64,000 bases of DNA from Mycoplasma sp. Mirounga ES2805-ORL (GCF_017084445.1 NZ_CP070947.1:186001-250000); one strand, 5' to 3'. Positions 19,924 through 34,014 are shown, counted from the first letter of the stretch. The notes: generated by a model from the letters alone, not told the origin. Translations and numbers: made by a program.

Positions 19924-20721
19924 TTAATTAACAACAATTGTATATACTTTTCCAAAATCTTTAAAACCTATTTTATGGTAAATAGATCCAGCTTTTTGAT
20001 TATGGAAAAATAAAATAGGCATTAGATTTTTATCTAATATTCAATTCGCTAACGCAGCTGTTGTTTGTGTCGCATAACCATTTTTTCTATACTCATTAAG
20101 AGTAAAAACTCCACCTATCATTGCAGCTTCATTGGTTGTGATGGAAATTGCTGAATGAGCTACAACTAATTCATCTTTCTTAACGATAAAAGATACTAAA
20201 TTAGGGTTTTGTAATTGTCTCTTATAACTAGCTAATTCATCTTTATATGAACCTCTAAATCCCTCGAACTCGTCAATTAATAATCTAGATTTCACAATAG
20301 CTTCGCAATCAGAAATTGTGCTTTTAGAAACTAATGAAATATCACCATCATATTTTTTATCTAATTTTGAGATAAATTGTTCATGAATTGAATATTTTTT
20401 CTTATCTTCATCAAAAATAACTTTAAACCTTAAAAAATTAATTTCTGAGATATGAATATTTTTAATTTTGTGCAATTTAATTATTTCTCTTAAATCGGCT
20501 TCAGTTATTAGTTCATTAGGGTCATAAAAAAGTAATGTAGTGTTATATTTAAGAACTACAACTTTTATTTCATCACCTTCATTTACATAAGTGGACATAA
20601 AATCAGTATTTAAACCATATGTTTCAATATCCCCTATTAAAAAAAGATTAAATAAAGGCTCCTTATATATGAATTTCAATATACTAGCCTTCATCTTATC
20701 GTTTGCTAAAATTAATTTCAT
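19924..20721 (-). CDS. GNAT-family N-acetyltransferase
   Basis: A 265-residue protein. The C-terminal half (about 130-265) is a GNAT domain: it has AMIGGVFTLNEYRKNGYATQ, where RKNGYAT is the acetyl-CoA pyrophosphate loop, followed by FFHNQKAGSIYHKIGFKDFG, a typical motif B. The N-terminal half is a second degenerate GNAT-like segment as in many FR47-type proteins. Substrate unknown. It lies 17 bases before ffh and 10 bases after ydbC, with AAGG before its start; this position offers no hint on the substrate. Confidence 0.8.
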
Positions 20722-20731
20722 TAAAACCTTA

Positions 20732-20971
20732 TTATTTATCTTCTAATTCTTTATCAATTAAAGCTTTAAGAATTTTTAATTCTTCTAATGTTAAAGTAAT
20801 ACCTTTTGAACTTCTTGCGTGATCTTCGCTTCAATCGCGAATATCATATTTAGGTTCACCATTATTTCATGATACATAATTAAATTCCTTAATATAACCA
20901 CTTGCTGTATCAGAAATTTTTCCTAATTCACGTTCTATTTTATTAGTAATTGTTGGTTTTTTGTAAGCCAT
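20732..20971 (-). CDS. YdbC/PC4-family small DNA-binding protein
   Basis: A 79-residue protein interrupted by two TGA Trp codons, so easily missed with the standard code. The sequence has SGYIKEFNYVSWNNGEPKYD, then IRDWSEDH and GITLTLEEL, which match the YdbC family of the PC4 (p15 coactivator-like) fold, known as single-stranded nucleic acid binding. ATG 20971 has GGAGATATTA-type ribosome site (AGGAGA) upstream. First gene of the unit with the GNAT protein and ffh. Confidence 0.85.
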
Positions 20972-21190
20972 AATATCTCCTATTCTATAAATGTACAATA
21001 TAATTAATACTAAATAATATTATTAAGATTATATATTATTATTAATATATGTAAGTATAAATACATAAAAATACATATAAAATGTAATTATAGGTATGAT
21101 TATTGAAAAAATTATTATAATTTATCTAATATTTAATATAAAGGGTATATTTAGAAATTAAAATATAGATGACATATAATGAGGTCGATT

Positions 21191-24100
21191 ATGAAAATTA
21201 AAAAAATATTTTTAGTATCAGGTTTAACTTTAGGTTTTACAACGGCAACTGTTGTTGCTTCAACACAATTTTTTCAATACAAAGAAAATAATAGTGTTTT
21301 AGTTAAATTTGTAAATAGTAAACAACAAGAAATAGCTTCAATCAGTTTAAGGAAAGGTGAAAAATTAGATATTTCACAAATTTTAAATAATCAAGCTATA
21401 AAAAATGAGCAAAAAAGAATTAATCAAAAAGAAAAAACTGAATATGAACTTAGTTTTGAGCAATCTGTTGCAATAGATGATTATAATAATCCAAATCCTT
21501 TAGTTTCTAATAAACCGATTGAAAATGATATGACTATAATCTTAAGATTTGTCCCTGTTAAATCATTTGCTGTAAATATTGAATTAAATTTTGATAGATT
21601 TTTTAATAATTTAAATCAATTAGAAGAAGCACATGAAAAAGATATTATAAGCAAAGAAATAAATAGAGTTATTTCAACTTCTAAAATAATCAAGGAATCA
21701 ATTATTAATGATTTGAGATTTACCTGACATGGAAACAAAATTATTTTTGATACCAAGCCAATATTAAAAGAAAATCTTAATGATCTAGGTTTAACACCAG
21801 GCACTGATCCAAATCATTTTTCAAATATTAATAAAAATAAACTAATTAAAAAATTAGAATTAGATAAATTAAACAAAATAGACATAGATGGAAAGTATAG
21901 TTATAGATTATTTAATAATACAAATGAAACAACAGTTCCATTTAAACATGCTTCTTCTAGCAATGAAAAAGCGTCCGTTAACTTAAAACTAAACTTTAAA
22001 AGATCAATAAAAGTTGAATTCAATGTCAAAAAAGACAAAAATAGTTTACCTATAACAAATAATAGTAAAGATGTTTTTGTTGATGAAATAATTGCAAAAA
22101 ACAATACTTTTCTAAAAGAAAAAGAAGAAATATATAAATTTGAGAACTGAAATAAATCCATTAGTTCAGAATATTTAAATAAATTCTATAAATGAGAAGT
22201 CAACTACTTTACAAAAAATAAAGCCAATAAACAACATATTCAATATTCATTATTTGGAATAAATGATAATTCAAGTTGAAACACTTTAAATAGCAACACA
22301 CTTAATGAAATCAATTTTGGTGATCTAGGTTTAATAGGAAACGACATCAGCAATAACAAGTTCTTATACAACATTTCATTCACATGTATTGCTGATACAG
22401 AATATAAGCAAGTTCAATTCGATAATCCTGATAAATTGAAACCACTATTAATATCGTTAAATAGTGCACCAACACAGAAAGATGCAATTAAAAATGCAAT
22501 TCTAAGTAGTGAAACCAATATTCAACCAACTGTTAATGGTACTAAATATGCAAATTATTGAGAATATATTTCTAAATCATTAAAACTAATTAATAATGAT
22601 TCCAAAATTTTTAATTTTTCTCGTTGAAATAAATCTGAAGTATTTAATAAGTTTGTTGAAAACATTCAAGATGCATTTAAAAATAATTCAACAGTAGTTT
22701 ATAAAAAAATTCAAACACCACTTACAATTATGTTTTCTATTGATAAAAATAATATTGATAATGTAGAAGGAATAAAAAATAAAAATATAGTTTTCACAAT
22801 TGAAGATGATGGAACAGAAAATAACAAAGTTCACACAATAATTAAATTAATTAAAGATTTTAATTCTATTAGCAATCCAACGTCAACAGAAAAAACTAAC
22901 TACATTAAAAAAATTAAAGAAATTCTTGAATTTGATAAAAAATTCTTCGGAGAAAATACCGAATACAAAAAAGAAGTCGAATTAATTGACCTACCTTTAT
23001 TTACTACTGATGATAATTCAAGTAGCATTCATTGAAATTTTAAATTATTTGAAAAAATATTATTTAATGATGATTTAGGCCAAAATATTTATGAAATTAA
23101 AACGGATTTAACGGACGACGAACAACTAAATGGGCATGAAATATTAAATAATGTATTAGCTAAGATAGGCAAGACAAATAGTTTAGAAAATAGAGAATTC
23201 TATGTTTTAAGAAGCGGATCTGGCAAAAGCATTATTAATATTAATACTGGAAATGATTTCAAATCGCAAGTCCAAAATAATGAAATCTTCATTGACAAAA
23301 ATATTTTATCGCCTATTAAATTCTATTATGGGCCAAATGAAACTGATTATTGAACATTCTACTTGCCTAAAAAAACAAATGGTGCACAATTTGCTGATGA
23401 TGATTTTGAAATAATTAGAGAATGAATGAACAATGGTTATTTAAATAATCCATTCAAACAAATTAAAGATAAGATTAAAACAACTGAATTTGCTAAATTT
23501 TATGGACTAAATCTAAAGAACATTACTGATAAAGATTTTTTCAAAATCTTAACTACAAAAGATTTTAGTAAAAAAACAATAAATATTAATGAACTTCAAA
23601 TATCAATAAATAATAAGATAAGTGCAGTTGACAGTAATTTATTTGCCTATAAAATTATTCCATCTAAATCCGCACTATTAACATTAAATAATGTTCAATA
23701 TAATATCTTTGATAAATATTTAAACTTAAATTTAGTTTTAGACAAACTTGAAAATGAAATAAAACAACTTATTAAAACATTTAATACAAAAGTATTTGAA
23801 AATTGAATGTCTAGTGAATATCCATTAAAAACTCTATTTTATGATGAGACAAGCAATTTACTAATTAGTTTAGTAAAAGAAGATGTAATCAAAAAACTAT
23901 CTTCTATAGTGTTTTTAGATAAATATAACTCACACCTACAAGATTTTGAAAAAGGAATAATGTTTAAGGATTCTAAAACATCATTAGATATAAGAATTTC
24001 AGACAAAAATATCGAAAAATTCATTAATTCAGCTATAAGAGGATCTAGCAAATACAAGTATCAATTTAAACCTTCATTTAAGGCAACATTTGATGTGTAT

Positions 24101-24508
24101 AGAAATACAGGAAATTCAACAAATCCTAACTTTGTAAATAACTTTTCAAAGAAAATTTACGTAAATTCAGCAATTGCTGCATTCTTACATGAAGAGTGTT
24201 TAGACAATAAAGGACAAAAATTTAGTAAAAATAATAGTGACATTGAAAAATTATTAATAGACTCATGAAAATCAAATGATATTAAGAATTGTTTATTCTA
24301 CAAAGACTCTCACGCTGATGCTGATGCTGCCCAAAAAATAAACATTGCTAATGGTATTAATTCGTCAGATAAATATTATTATGAAATTGATTTAAATAAA
24401 TTTGTAACAGTTGAAAATGGTGGTAAATTCACTACATTTATTGAAAATGAAGGCCACCAATATGTCTTAATAGATGATAAAAATAATTTATATATTCAAA
24501 TTAAATAA
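21191..24508 (+). CDS. Large exported or membrane-anchored surface protein
   Basis: A 1105-residue protein rich in Asn, Lys and Ile. An N-terminal hydrophobic segment (KKIFLVSGLTLGFTTATVVA) works as a signal or anchor, but there is no Cys lipobox. The region right after it (about 30-125) looks like a small beta-rich repeat with VKFVNSKQQEIASISLRKGE and ENDMTIILRFVPVKSF, somewhat like bacterial InlB-B/Listeria-type repeats; this is tentative. The rest has no motif I recognise. ATG 21191 is chosen since GAGG lies six bases before it; an ATG at 21179 overlaps that site. It stands alone between divergent and convergent neighbours and ends in a terminator. Likely a surface antigen or adhesin-like protein; function unknown. 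Confidence 0.8.
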
Positions 24509-24510
24509 AA

Positions 24511-24533
24511 AAGAAACTTTACATAAGTTTCTT
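24511..24533 (-). terminator. Terminator of deoD-deoA
   Basis: AAGAAACTT pairs with AAGTTTCTT around TACAT; the T-run follows on the minus strand. Confidence 0.75.
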
Positions 24534-24542
24534 CTATAAACC

Positions 24543-24580
24543 AATATCAAGCGCAACTCAAATGTGCTTGATATTTTTAT
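24543..24580 (+). terminator. Terminator of the 1105-residue surface protein gene
   Basis: AATATCAAGC (24543-24552) pairs with GCTTGATATT (24566-24575), followed by TTTATT on the plus strand. It reaches the stop codon of the convergent deoA. Confidence 0.8.
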
Positions 24581-25875
24581 TAATTTAAAGTGTCTAATAT
24601 AATTTTATTTTCAATAGGTTTTTTATTGAATCTGTAAGCAGTTTCTAGTTCTTTAATTAATTCTTTATCAATAGGATTTGATGAATATAATGTAAATAAT
24701 AAATCTCCTTTTTTAACTTCTTCATTAGTCTTTTTGTTAATTGTTATGCCGGCTTCAAAGTCAAGAGATTCTTCTTTTGTTTTACGTCCTGCTCCTAATT
24801 TCATTGCAACTAACCCAAAAGTAAGAGCATTAAAAATTTCAATATATCCATCATCATTACTAATAACTTCTAATTTATAATTAGGATTTCAAAATTTAGG
24901 ATCTTTTAATTTTTGAACATCTCCGCCTTGAAGTTTTACTAATTCATAAAACTTTTCTAATGCTTTACCATTTTCTATAACTTCTTTAACTTTTATAAGT
25001 CCTTCGTCATGGTTTTTAACTTTGTTAGCTTGAACAAGCATTGTTGCACATGAAGAGTAAACTAACTCATCAAAATCCGGTGTTCCTTGATTTTTTAAAA
25101 CTCTAATAGCTTCCAAAACCTCATTTTTATTACCAATTTCACGACCAATTGGACGATTCATATTTGTTATTTCAGCAATAACATTAACATTTAATTCCTT
25201 ACCAATATTAATCATAGTCTTAGCTAAATCTCTAGCTTGATCAATATTTTCCATGAATGCTCCACTACCACATTTAACATCTAATAAAATAGCATTAGAA
25301 CCTGTAGCTAGTTTTTTAGACATGATGCTTGAAGCAATTAATGGTATAGATTGAACTGTTGATGTTACGTCTCTTAAAGCATAAAGTTTTTTATCAGCTG
25401 GAACAATTTGATTTGTTTGTCCAATAATTGAAATACCATGTTCTTTAACTTGTTTAATAAACTCCTCTTCACTTAAAAATACATTAAATCCTGGTATAGA
25501 TTCAAGTTTATCTAGTGTCCCGCCAGTGTGACCTAAACCACGTCCTGACATTTTAGCAACAGGTACTCCGCAAGCTGCTACAATAGGCGCAACTGATAAT
25601 GTTGTTTTATCACCAACACCACCTGTTGAGTGTTTATCCACTTTAATACCTGGAATAGAAGATAAATTAATAACATGTCCAGAATTCATCATTGACTTAG
25701 CTAAAATAGCAGTCTCTGCCGCAGTCATGCCATTTAAAACAACTGCCATTAAAAATGCAGATATTTGATAGTCAGGAATTTTATTATCAACATAATTTTT
25801 GATTAAAAATTCGATTTCTTCACCCGAAAGTTCTTTTTTTAATCTTTTTTTCTCCAATATGTCTACTGTTCTCAT
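24580..25875 (-). CDS. deoA: Pyrimidine-nucleoside (thymidine) phosphorylase
   Basis: Splits thymidine, deoxyuridine or uridine with phosphate into base and (deoxy)ribose-1-phosphate. The 431 residues include the family signature SGRGLGHTGGTLDKLESIPG, the phosphate loop KHSTGGVGDKT and the ALRDVTSTVQSIPLIASSIM block that contacts the base. One TGA Trp codon lies near 24889. It starts one base after the deoD stop on the same strand, so the two purine and pyrimidine nucleoside phosphorylases are one operon. Sugar phosphate produced can enter glycolysis through deoxyribose routes; those genes are not here. Confidence 0.96.
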
Positions 25876-25876
25876 T

Positions 25877-26581
25877 TTATTTCACCTGTGTTAAAGCTAA
25901 TTTAATCATGTCATTAAATGCTTTTTCTCTTTGTTCTGGAGTTGTTTCTTCATGTGTAACTAAGTTATCAGAAACAGTTAGTAAACAAGCTGCTTCTTTA
26001 TTAAGAACTTCAGCATTTGTGAATAAAGCAAAACTTTCCATTTCAACACAATATGCATCGCTCTCTTTAATTCTTTGTTCCAAAGGAACAATTGAGTAAA
26101 ATGCATCACTTGAATGAGTTCTTGCAATTTTAATATTGATATTATGTTCCTTGCTTGCTTTTTCAATAGATTGGTTTAATTTAGAACTTGGTAAAGCGAC
26201 TTTTTCATCTTTTCCAAGAACCAATTTTCTAAATGTTGAGCTGTCTGCATATGCATCCTTAACTAAAACTGTTTCAAACAATTTAGCTTCCTTTGTGTAA
26301 GCTCCTGTTGAGCCTACTCTAATAATTCTATCTACATCATAGAATTTGAATAATTCATATGAATATATACCAATTGAAGGGCAACCCATACCTGAGCCAG
26401 CAATTGTTACAGGTTTTCCTTTATATGTACCTGTAAACATGAACATATTTCTAATTGAGTTAACTTTTTTAAATCCTGGATCTAAAAAAGTTTCGGCTAT
26501 ATATTTAGCTCTAAGTGGGTCTCCTGGCATCAAAACTGTTTTAGCTATATCTTCTTTTTTAGCATTTATATGTGGTGTCAT
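25877..26581 (-). CDS. deoD: Purine-nucleoside phosphorylase, DeoD type
   Basis: Phosphorolysis of purine (deoxy)nucleosides. The 234-residue length and motifs are those of hexameric DeoD: MTPHINAKKEDIAKTVLMPG, GMGCPSIGIYSYEL, RVGSTGAYT, YCVEMESFALF and LTVSDN (catalytic Asp). Start has AAGGAGAA-type ribosome site. First gene of deoD-deoA. Confidence 0.97.
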   Translation of the reverse strand: MTPHINAKKEDIAKTVLMPGDPLRAKYIAETFLDPGFKKVNSIRNMFMFTGTYKGKPVTIAGSGMGCPSIGIYSYELFKFYDVDRIIRVGSTGAYTKEAKLFETVLVKDAYADSSTFRKLVLGKDEKVALPSSKLNQSIEKASKEHNINIKIARTHSSDAFYSIVPLEQRIKESDAYCVEMESFALFTNAEVLNKEAACLLTVSDNLVTHEETTPEQREKAFNDMIKLALTQVK

Positions 26582-26892
26582 ATTTTCTCCTTTTATAAAA
26601 CCTATTTTTATTTTTTTAAATATTTTTGAACTTTAAAATTTTATCACACAATGCCCATTAATTTCGCTCATAAGAAATAAAGCGTAAGCTCAATACTATG
26701 CAAAAAAATACCATTTTTAATTTCACAATATATATTTGTTTTTAGCATAGTTATAGAGCCTTATTTTCTAAAAAAACTTTTTTATAGGCTTTTTGGAATA
26801 AATATTTGCAATTTACCATAAATTGCTTTTACAAAAAAACATTGATAATTTCTAGCATTAAGTATTAATTTCTAAATATTAAGCATTAGTAA
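26582..26892. other. Gene-free divergent region with two hairpins between deoD and the ATP synthase operon
   Basis: About 310 bases without an ORF. An imperfect inverted repeat pairs ATACTATGC (26693-26701) with GCATAGTTAT (26745-26754). A second hairpin, AGCC (26757) to GGCT (26790), is followed by TTTT on the plus strand and so looks like a terminator although no plus-strand gene lies before it. This could be the end of a small RNA or a fold within the leader; I see no clear promoter for it. Confidence 0.35.
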
Positions 26893-26925
26893 TATAATAA
26901 CCATATGTTATATAGTTCATAACAT
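26893..26925 (+). promoter_or_regulatory. Promoter and start-site hairpin of the ATP synthase operon
   Basis: TATAAT at 26893-26898 is a -10 box. Six bases on, ATGTTAT (26905-26911) and ATAACAT (26919-26925) form a perfect 7-bp inverted repeat around the expected start of transcription. It can act as an operator or as a protective 5' hairpin of the mRNA. Confidence 0.55.
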
Positions 26926-26964
26926 GATTTTTAGTGTTTTTTCAAGAAAAAACAGGGAGCTTAA

Positions 26965-27405
26965 ATGGAGAGCAAGTTTTACAAAATATTTTTAAAAATA
27001 TTCTGAATCTACACTTCAATTTTAAGCGTAATTTTTGTAAGTTTTTATTACTATATAAAACTATCATTACTATTAGGTTTTTTGATTGGCTCGCAATCAT
27101 CAAGTATATTGTTTGAAATTAGAAACTTTTTTACATCTAAGGCTTTGCAAAAGACAAAACATCCAGCTAGAACTCTATCTTTTTTAGGATTTATAATTGG
27201 TCTTGCTTTAATAGCCGCTGTAACTATTATTTCAATTTTCATAAACCATAATTCAAATCAAATCTTTTTATTGAATGAAAAACTTAATAAAGTTATATAT
27301 CCAATAAATCTTTTTGCATTTTTATTCGGAATACTAACAACACCAATATCTATAGTAATTTCAGTTTTAATTTTAAGAAAGGGTGTAAATAATGGAAAAG
27401 ATTAG
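26965..27405 (+). CDS. atpI: AtpI-like membrane protein of the ATP synthase operon
   Basis: A 146-residue protein with about four hydrophobic segments, in the position of atpI before atpB. AtpI-like proteins help assemble the c-ring or supply Mg2+. The sequence itself is poorly conserved; LLLGFLIGSQSSSILFEI has the small-residue pattern of AtpI helix 2. GGGAG precedes ATG 26965. The gene overlaps atpB by 14 bases. The first Trp codon is TGA, so a standard-code reading would miss the N-terminus. Confidence 0.7.
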
Positions 27406-28144
27406 TAAACATTTATTCGATTGAAATCAACCACAATTATTTTCATTAATAGTAACAATTACTATCATTCTAGTTGTTTCATTAATTATCTTTTTCAAAG
27501 TTAAAAAACAAGACCCTTCCAAAGCACCATCAGGCATTCTTCTGGTTGCTCAAGGGTATGTTTCAATAATTGATAAAACCTATTATGAATCTACAGAAGG
27601 TAAAATAAAGGGCGGAAGAATATATATATTCGCTTTAACTACTTTTTTACTAGTTGGAAATATGGTTGGTCTTTTAGGTTTAGAACCAATTGTAACTTCA
27701 TATAGTATAGCATTTACATTAGCATTAATATCATGACTAGGAATATTTGTTGTAGGTCTAATATATAAGAAAATCAGCTTTTTTAAAAAGTACTTAAACC
27801 CAATTGATTTAGTCGGGCAAGTAGCACCCTTGATTTCACTTAGTTTCCGTATTTTCGGAAACATTATTGGTGGAGGAACAATCGTCTATTTAGTATATAC
27901 ACTATTTGGATGACTATGAACACTGCTACCAGGTAATGGGGAATCTTTCTTCTGATTTGCACCAATAGTAACACCATTCTTACACATGTATTTCGATATT
28001 TTTGGAGCAGTTATTCAAGCTCTTGTGTTCACATCTCTTACAACTGTATATTGAGCAAATGAAGCAGAAATACAAGATAAAAAAAATAAAGATAGTAAAG
28101 AAACAAAAGCAAAAATTATTAACCCAAACAAAAATATATATTAA
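27392..28144 (+). CDS. atpB: ATP synthase Fo subunit a
   Basis: Membrane subunit with the proton half-channels. About 250 residues with five to six hydrophobic helices. The essential Arg is in PLISLSFRIFGNIIGGG, and the last helix has FGAVIQALVFTSLTTVYWANE, both standard for subunit a. It overlaps the end of atpI. The C-terminal 25 residues are a charged tail. Confidence 0.93.
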
Positions 28145-28167
28145 TTAAACATTACGGAGGAAAAAAT

Positions 28168-28413
28168 ATGGCAGCAGACGCAAATACATACAAAGCAGGA
28201 TTAGTAGCAATTGGTATTGGTATAACAATGCTAGGTGCTGTAGGTACAGGTTTAGGACAAGGTTATGCGGCGGGTAAAGCAGCAGAAGCAGTAGGGCGCA
28301 ATCCTGAAGCAGCAAGTAAAATTCGTTTAATGATGTTGATCGGACAAGGTGTTGCTGAATCAGCAGCTATTTATTCATTAGTTATTTCAATTTTATTACT
28401 TTTCGTATACTAA
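28168..28413 (+). CDS. atpE: ATP synthase Fo subunit c
   Basis: Proteolipid of the rotor ring. 81 residues form a hairpin of two helices: a Gly/Ala-rich first helix (GAVGTGLGQGYAAGKAAEAV), the polar loop GRNPEA and the second helix with the ion-binding Glu in GQGVAESAAIYSL. GGAGG precedes the start. Confidence 0.97.
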   Translation: MAADANTYKAGLVAIGIGITMLGAVGTGLGQGYAAGKAAEAVGRNPEAASKIRLMMLIGQGVAESAAIYSLVISILLLFVY

Positions 28414-28419
28414 AATTTT

Positions 28420-28923
28420 ATGAGACAAGATTTAGCGGAAAAATTTGAGAAAATATTCCCTTCTATTTGAATGATGCTAGCAACATTAATTGCTCTAGCA
28501 ATAACTGTTTTAATTTTGACTTTCTTATTGTATAAACCAGTAAAAAAATCAATTAAAGATAGACAAGATTTAATCCAAAAAGAAATAGATCATTCAATAG
28601 AATTGAATAAAAAATCAGACGAAAAACTTTATTTAGCAAATTTAAAACTAGATATGGCCGGTTCTGAAGCTAACAATATTGTTAAAAATGCTAAAGTAGA
28701 AGCTGAAAAAGTAATTATTGATTATACAAATAAGGCTAAAACTGAATCTAAAAGAATGATTGATGAAGCCAAAATTTTAATTAATAAGGAACATCAAGCT
28801 CTACTAGAAGACCAAAGAAATCAAATAGCTAAAGCAGCAACGGAACTTTCACGCAAAATTCTCGCAAGAGAAGTTTCTAAAAAGACTGAGAGTGAACTTA
28901 TAGACGAGTTCCTTAAAGACTAA
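28420..28923 (+). CDS. atpF: ATP synthase Fo subunit b
   Basis: Peripheral stalk subunit of 167 residues: one N-terminal membrane helix (about 20-40, MMLATLIALAITVLILTFLL) followed by a long charged coiled coil. I extend the start upstream to ATG 28420, through a TGA Trp codon, six bases after the atpE stop. Many mycoplasma AtpF proteins carry a lipobox; this one shows no Cys. It overlaps atpH by one base. Confidence 0.93.
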
Positions 28924-29471
28924 TGTACTCAAAAGCTAATGCAGAAAGTTATGCTCTAGCACTATTTGAATTATCAAAAGAAAGTAATAATGTTTTACAA
29001 ATGCATAAACTAGCTAGCGGTTTGTTTAACGCTATTAAAAACGAATATAAATTAATAAATATTATTTCTAATACAGAAATAAGTAAAGAAAAACGTTTCA
29101 TATATATTGAAAAAATATTTAATGATATTAAAGATTCTGAATTATTAGTCAAATTTATCAAAATTTTAATTGAACAAAATTTAACTCACATCCTTAATAG
29201 AATATTGATTCAATTCTTGAAACTATCAAATGAAGAATTACATATTAAATATGCCAAAATTTACACAGCTTTTGAATTAAGCTCAACTAAATTAGAAAAA
29301 ATTAAACAAAAACTTGAAAAAAAATTTAACTGTAAGATCGATCTTCATCACATTATTAAAAAAGAATTAATTTCTGGTTTCAGAATTGAAATTGAAAGTT
29401 TAATTATTGAAAACTCTATAGATTCTGATTTAAAAAAACTTGAATTTTTAATTACAAAAAAGGAGCTTTAG
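28923..29471 (+). CDS. atpH: ATP synthase F1 subunit delta
   Basis: Links the peripheral stalk to the alpha3beta3 head. 182 residues; the N-terminal YSKANAESYALALFELSKE and C-terminal KKELISGFRIEIESLIIENSID are the conserved ends of the OSCP/delta family. Its ATG shares a base with the atpF stop and its TAG abuts the atpA ATG. Confidence 0.93.
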   Translation: MYSKANAESYALALFELSKESNNVLQMHKLASGLFNAIKNEYKLINIISNTEISKEKRFIYIEKIFNDIKDSELLVKFIKILIEQNLTHILNRILIQFLKLSNEELHIKYAKIYTAFELSSTKLEKIKQKLEKKFNCKIDLHHIIKKELISGFRIEIESLIIENSIDSDLKKLEFLITKKEL

Positions 29472-31052
29472 ATGTCAAATATTCATGATATATGCGCAAT
29501 AATTAAAGAACGAATAAGAAACTTTGATGCGCAAAAAATAGATTGTTCAGAAGTAGGTAAAGTAATTACTATAGGAGATGGTATTGCCTTAGTTTCTGGT
29601 TTAAATAATGCTAAAAATGGGGAAATTATTGTTTTTGACAATGACACCTATGGTTTAGTTCTAAACTTAGAAGAAGAGGTAGTTGGTATTGGTCTTTTTG
29701 GTAATGCTAATTCTATTAAAGAAGGTGATGAGTGTCATAGAAGTGGCGAAATTATTTCAATTAACGTTGGTGATGAGCTGATTGGTAGAGTTGTTAATTC
29801 TCTTGGACAGCCAATAGATGGTAAAGGTCCTATCAAATCAACTAATAAACGTGAAATATTTAAAGTGGCTCCCGGAGTTATGACTCGGAAAGAAGTAAAT
29901 CAGGCTCTAGAAACAGGTATTATCGCAATAGATTCAATGATACCTATTGGTAAAGGTCAACGTGAATTAATTATCGGTGACCGTCAAACTGGTAAAACAG
30001 CTATTGCAATAGATACTATAATTAATCAAAAAGGAAAAAATGTTAAATGTATCTATGTAGCAATTGGACAAAAAAATTCAACAGTTGCTCAGATTGTTAA
30101 CAAACTAGAAGAAACAGGCGCAATGAAATACACAACAGTATTAGTTTCAGGAGCAAGTGAATTAGCGCCTCAACAATATATAGCTCCTTATGCTGGAGTT
30201 ACAATTGCTGAAGAATGAATGTCAAAAGGTGAGGATGTATTGATAGTTTATGATGATTTATCAAAACATGCTGTTGCGTATAGAACACTTTCTTTATTAT
30301 TAAGAAGACCACCGGGACGTGAAGCTTACCCAGGGGATGTTTTCTATTTACACTCAAAACTTCTAGAAAGAGCTGCGCGTGTTACTCAAGATTTTGGTGG
30401 AGGTTCAATTACAGCATTGCCAATTATTGAAACTCAACAAGGCGATATTTCAGCTTATATTCCAACAAATGTTATTTCAATAACCGATGGTCAAATTTTT
30501 ACTAGAGAAAACTTGTTTAACTCAGGACAAAGACCTGCTGTTGATGTTGGATTTAGCGTTAGTCGTGTAGGTTCAGCTGCTCAATTTAAAACTATGAAAG
30601 AAGTTTCATCTTCATTAAAACTTGAATTAGCTCAATATAATGAAATGTTAGCTTTTGCCCAATTTGGTTCAGACTTAGATGACTTAACAAAAAGCATTTT
30701 AGCTCATGGAGCAAAAGTTTATGAAATTCTTAAACAAGAACAATTTAAATCTATTGATCAAATTTCACAATCAGCAATTCTTCTAGGTGTTAAGGAAAAA
30801 ATCATTAATCCTCTTCCACAAAACACAATGAAAAAATACCGTGACAATATTATTAAATACTTTAATGAAGATAAAAAAGGTATTGAGTTATCAAAACAAA
30901 TCGTTAAAGATAATTATAAATTTAATGATCAAACAAAATTAGAAATGATTAAAGCTATTGTTAATATTGTTAAATCAATTATTTCATCTTTGGCTCACTA
31001 TAATGAAAGTGAATATTTTCCTATCCCGGAAAAATATAGAAACCTAAATTAA
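29472..31052 (+). CDS. atpA: ATP synthase F1 subunit alpha
   Basis: 526 residues. P-loop [15 protein letters not shown], the arginine finger region [17 protein letters not shown], and [20 protein letters not shown] are all present. AAAGGAG lies in the end of atpH. One TGA Trp codon is in the middle ([12 protein letters not shown]). Confidence 0.98.
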
Positions 31053-31054
31053 AT

Positions 31055-33498
<2,444 letters not shown>

Positions 33499-33517
33499 AA
33501 GAAAGTAAGTGATTATT

Positions 33518-33934
33518 ATGGAAGCTAAAACAACCCATTTAACAATAATGACTTCATCAAATCTTTTCTTAGATGAAGATGTTAGTCAAGTTTATCTAAA
33601 AACTAAATATGGTGGTGCTATAACTATTTTGCCAAATAGAACACCTATATTTAGTATTATCGACGTTTGTAAAATGGAAATTAATCGAAAAGGCGAAAAA
33701 GGATACAAGGCATGCTATATCGGAAATGGCTTCGTTTATGCTAATTCGAAAGAAGTACAAATAATCACTAACGATATTATTTTCGACCAAAATATTGATA
33801 TTGAAAAAGCTAAGAGAGATAAAGAAATAGCTCTTCAAAATATTGAAAAATACAAAAACACTAAAAAAGAAATTATCTTTGAACAAAAATTAAGAAAAGC
33901 TATTAATAAAATTAATATATATAATAATAAGTAA
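33518..33934 (+). CDS. atpC: ATP synthase F1 subunit epsilon
   Basis: 138 residues, last subunit gene of the operon. The N-terminal beta-sandwich (HLTIMTSSNLFLDEDVSQVY, AITILPNRTPIFSIIDVCKM) fits epsilon, followed by a Lys-rich helical end. I take ATG 33518; a GTG at 33509 in frame is possible. Weak ribosome site GAAAGTAAG. Confidence 0.85.
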   Translation: MEAKTTHLTIMTSSNLFLDEDVSQVYLKTKYGGAITILPNRTPIFSIIDVCKMEINRKGEKGYKACYIGNGFVYANSKEVQIITNDIIFDQNIDIEKAKRDKEIALQNIEKYKNTKKEIIFEQKLRKAINKINIYNNK

Positions 33935-34014
33935 TGTTTTATTATCTAAAAGTAAATACTACAAATACATTAATTTAATTTATATAGACAATAAGATTAA
34001 AAAAGGAGTTAGAT

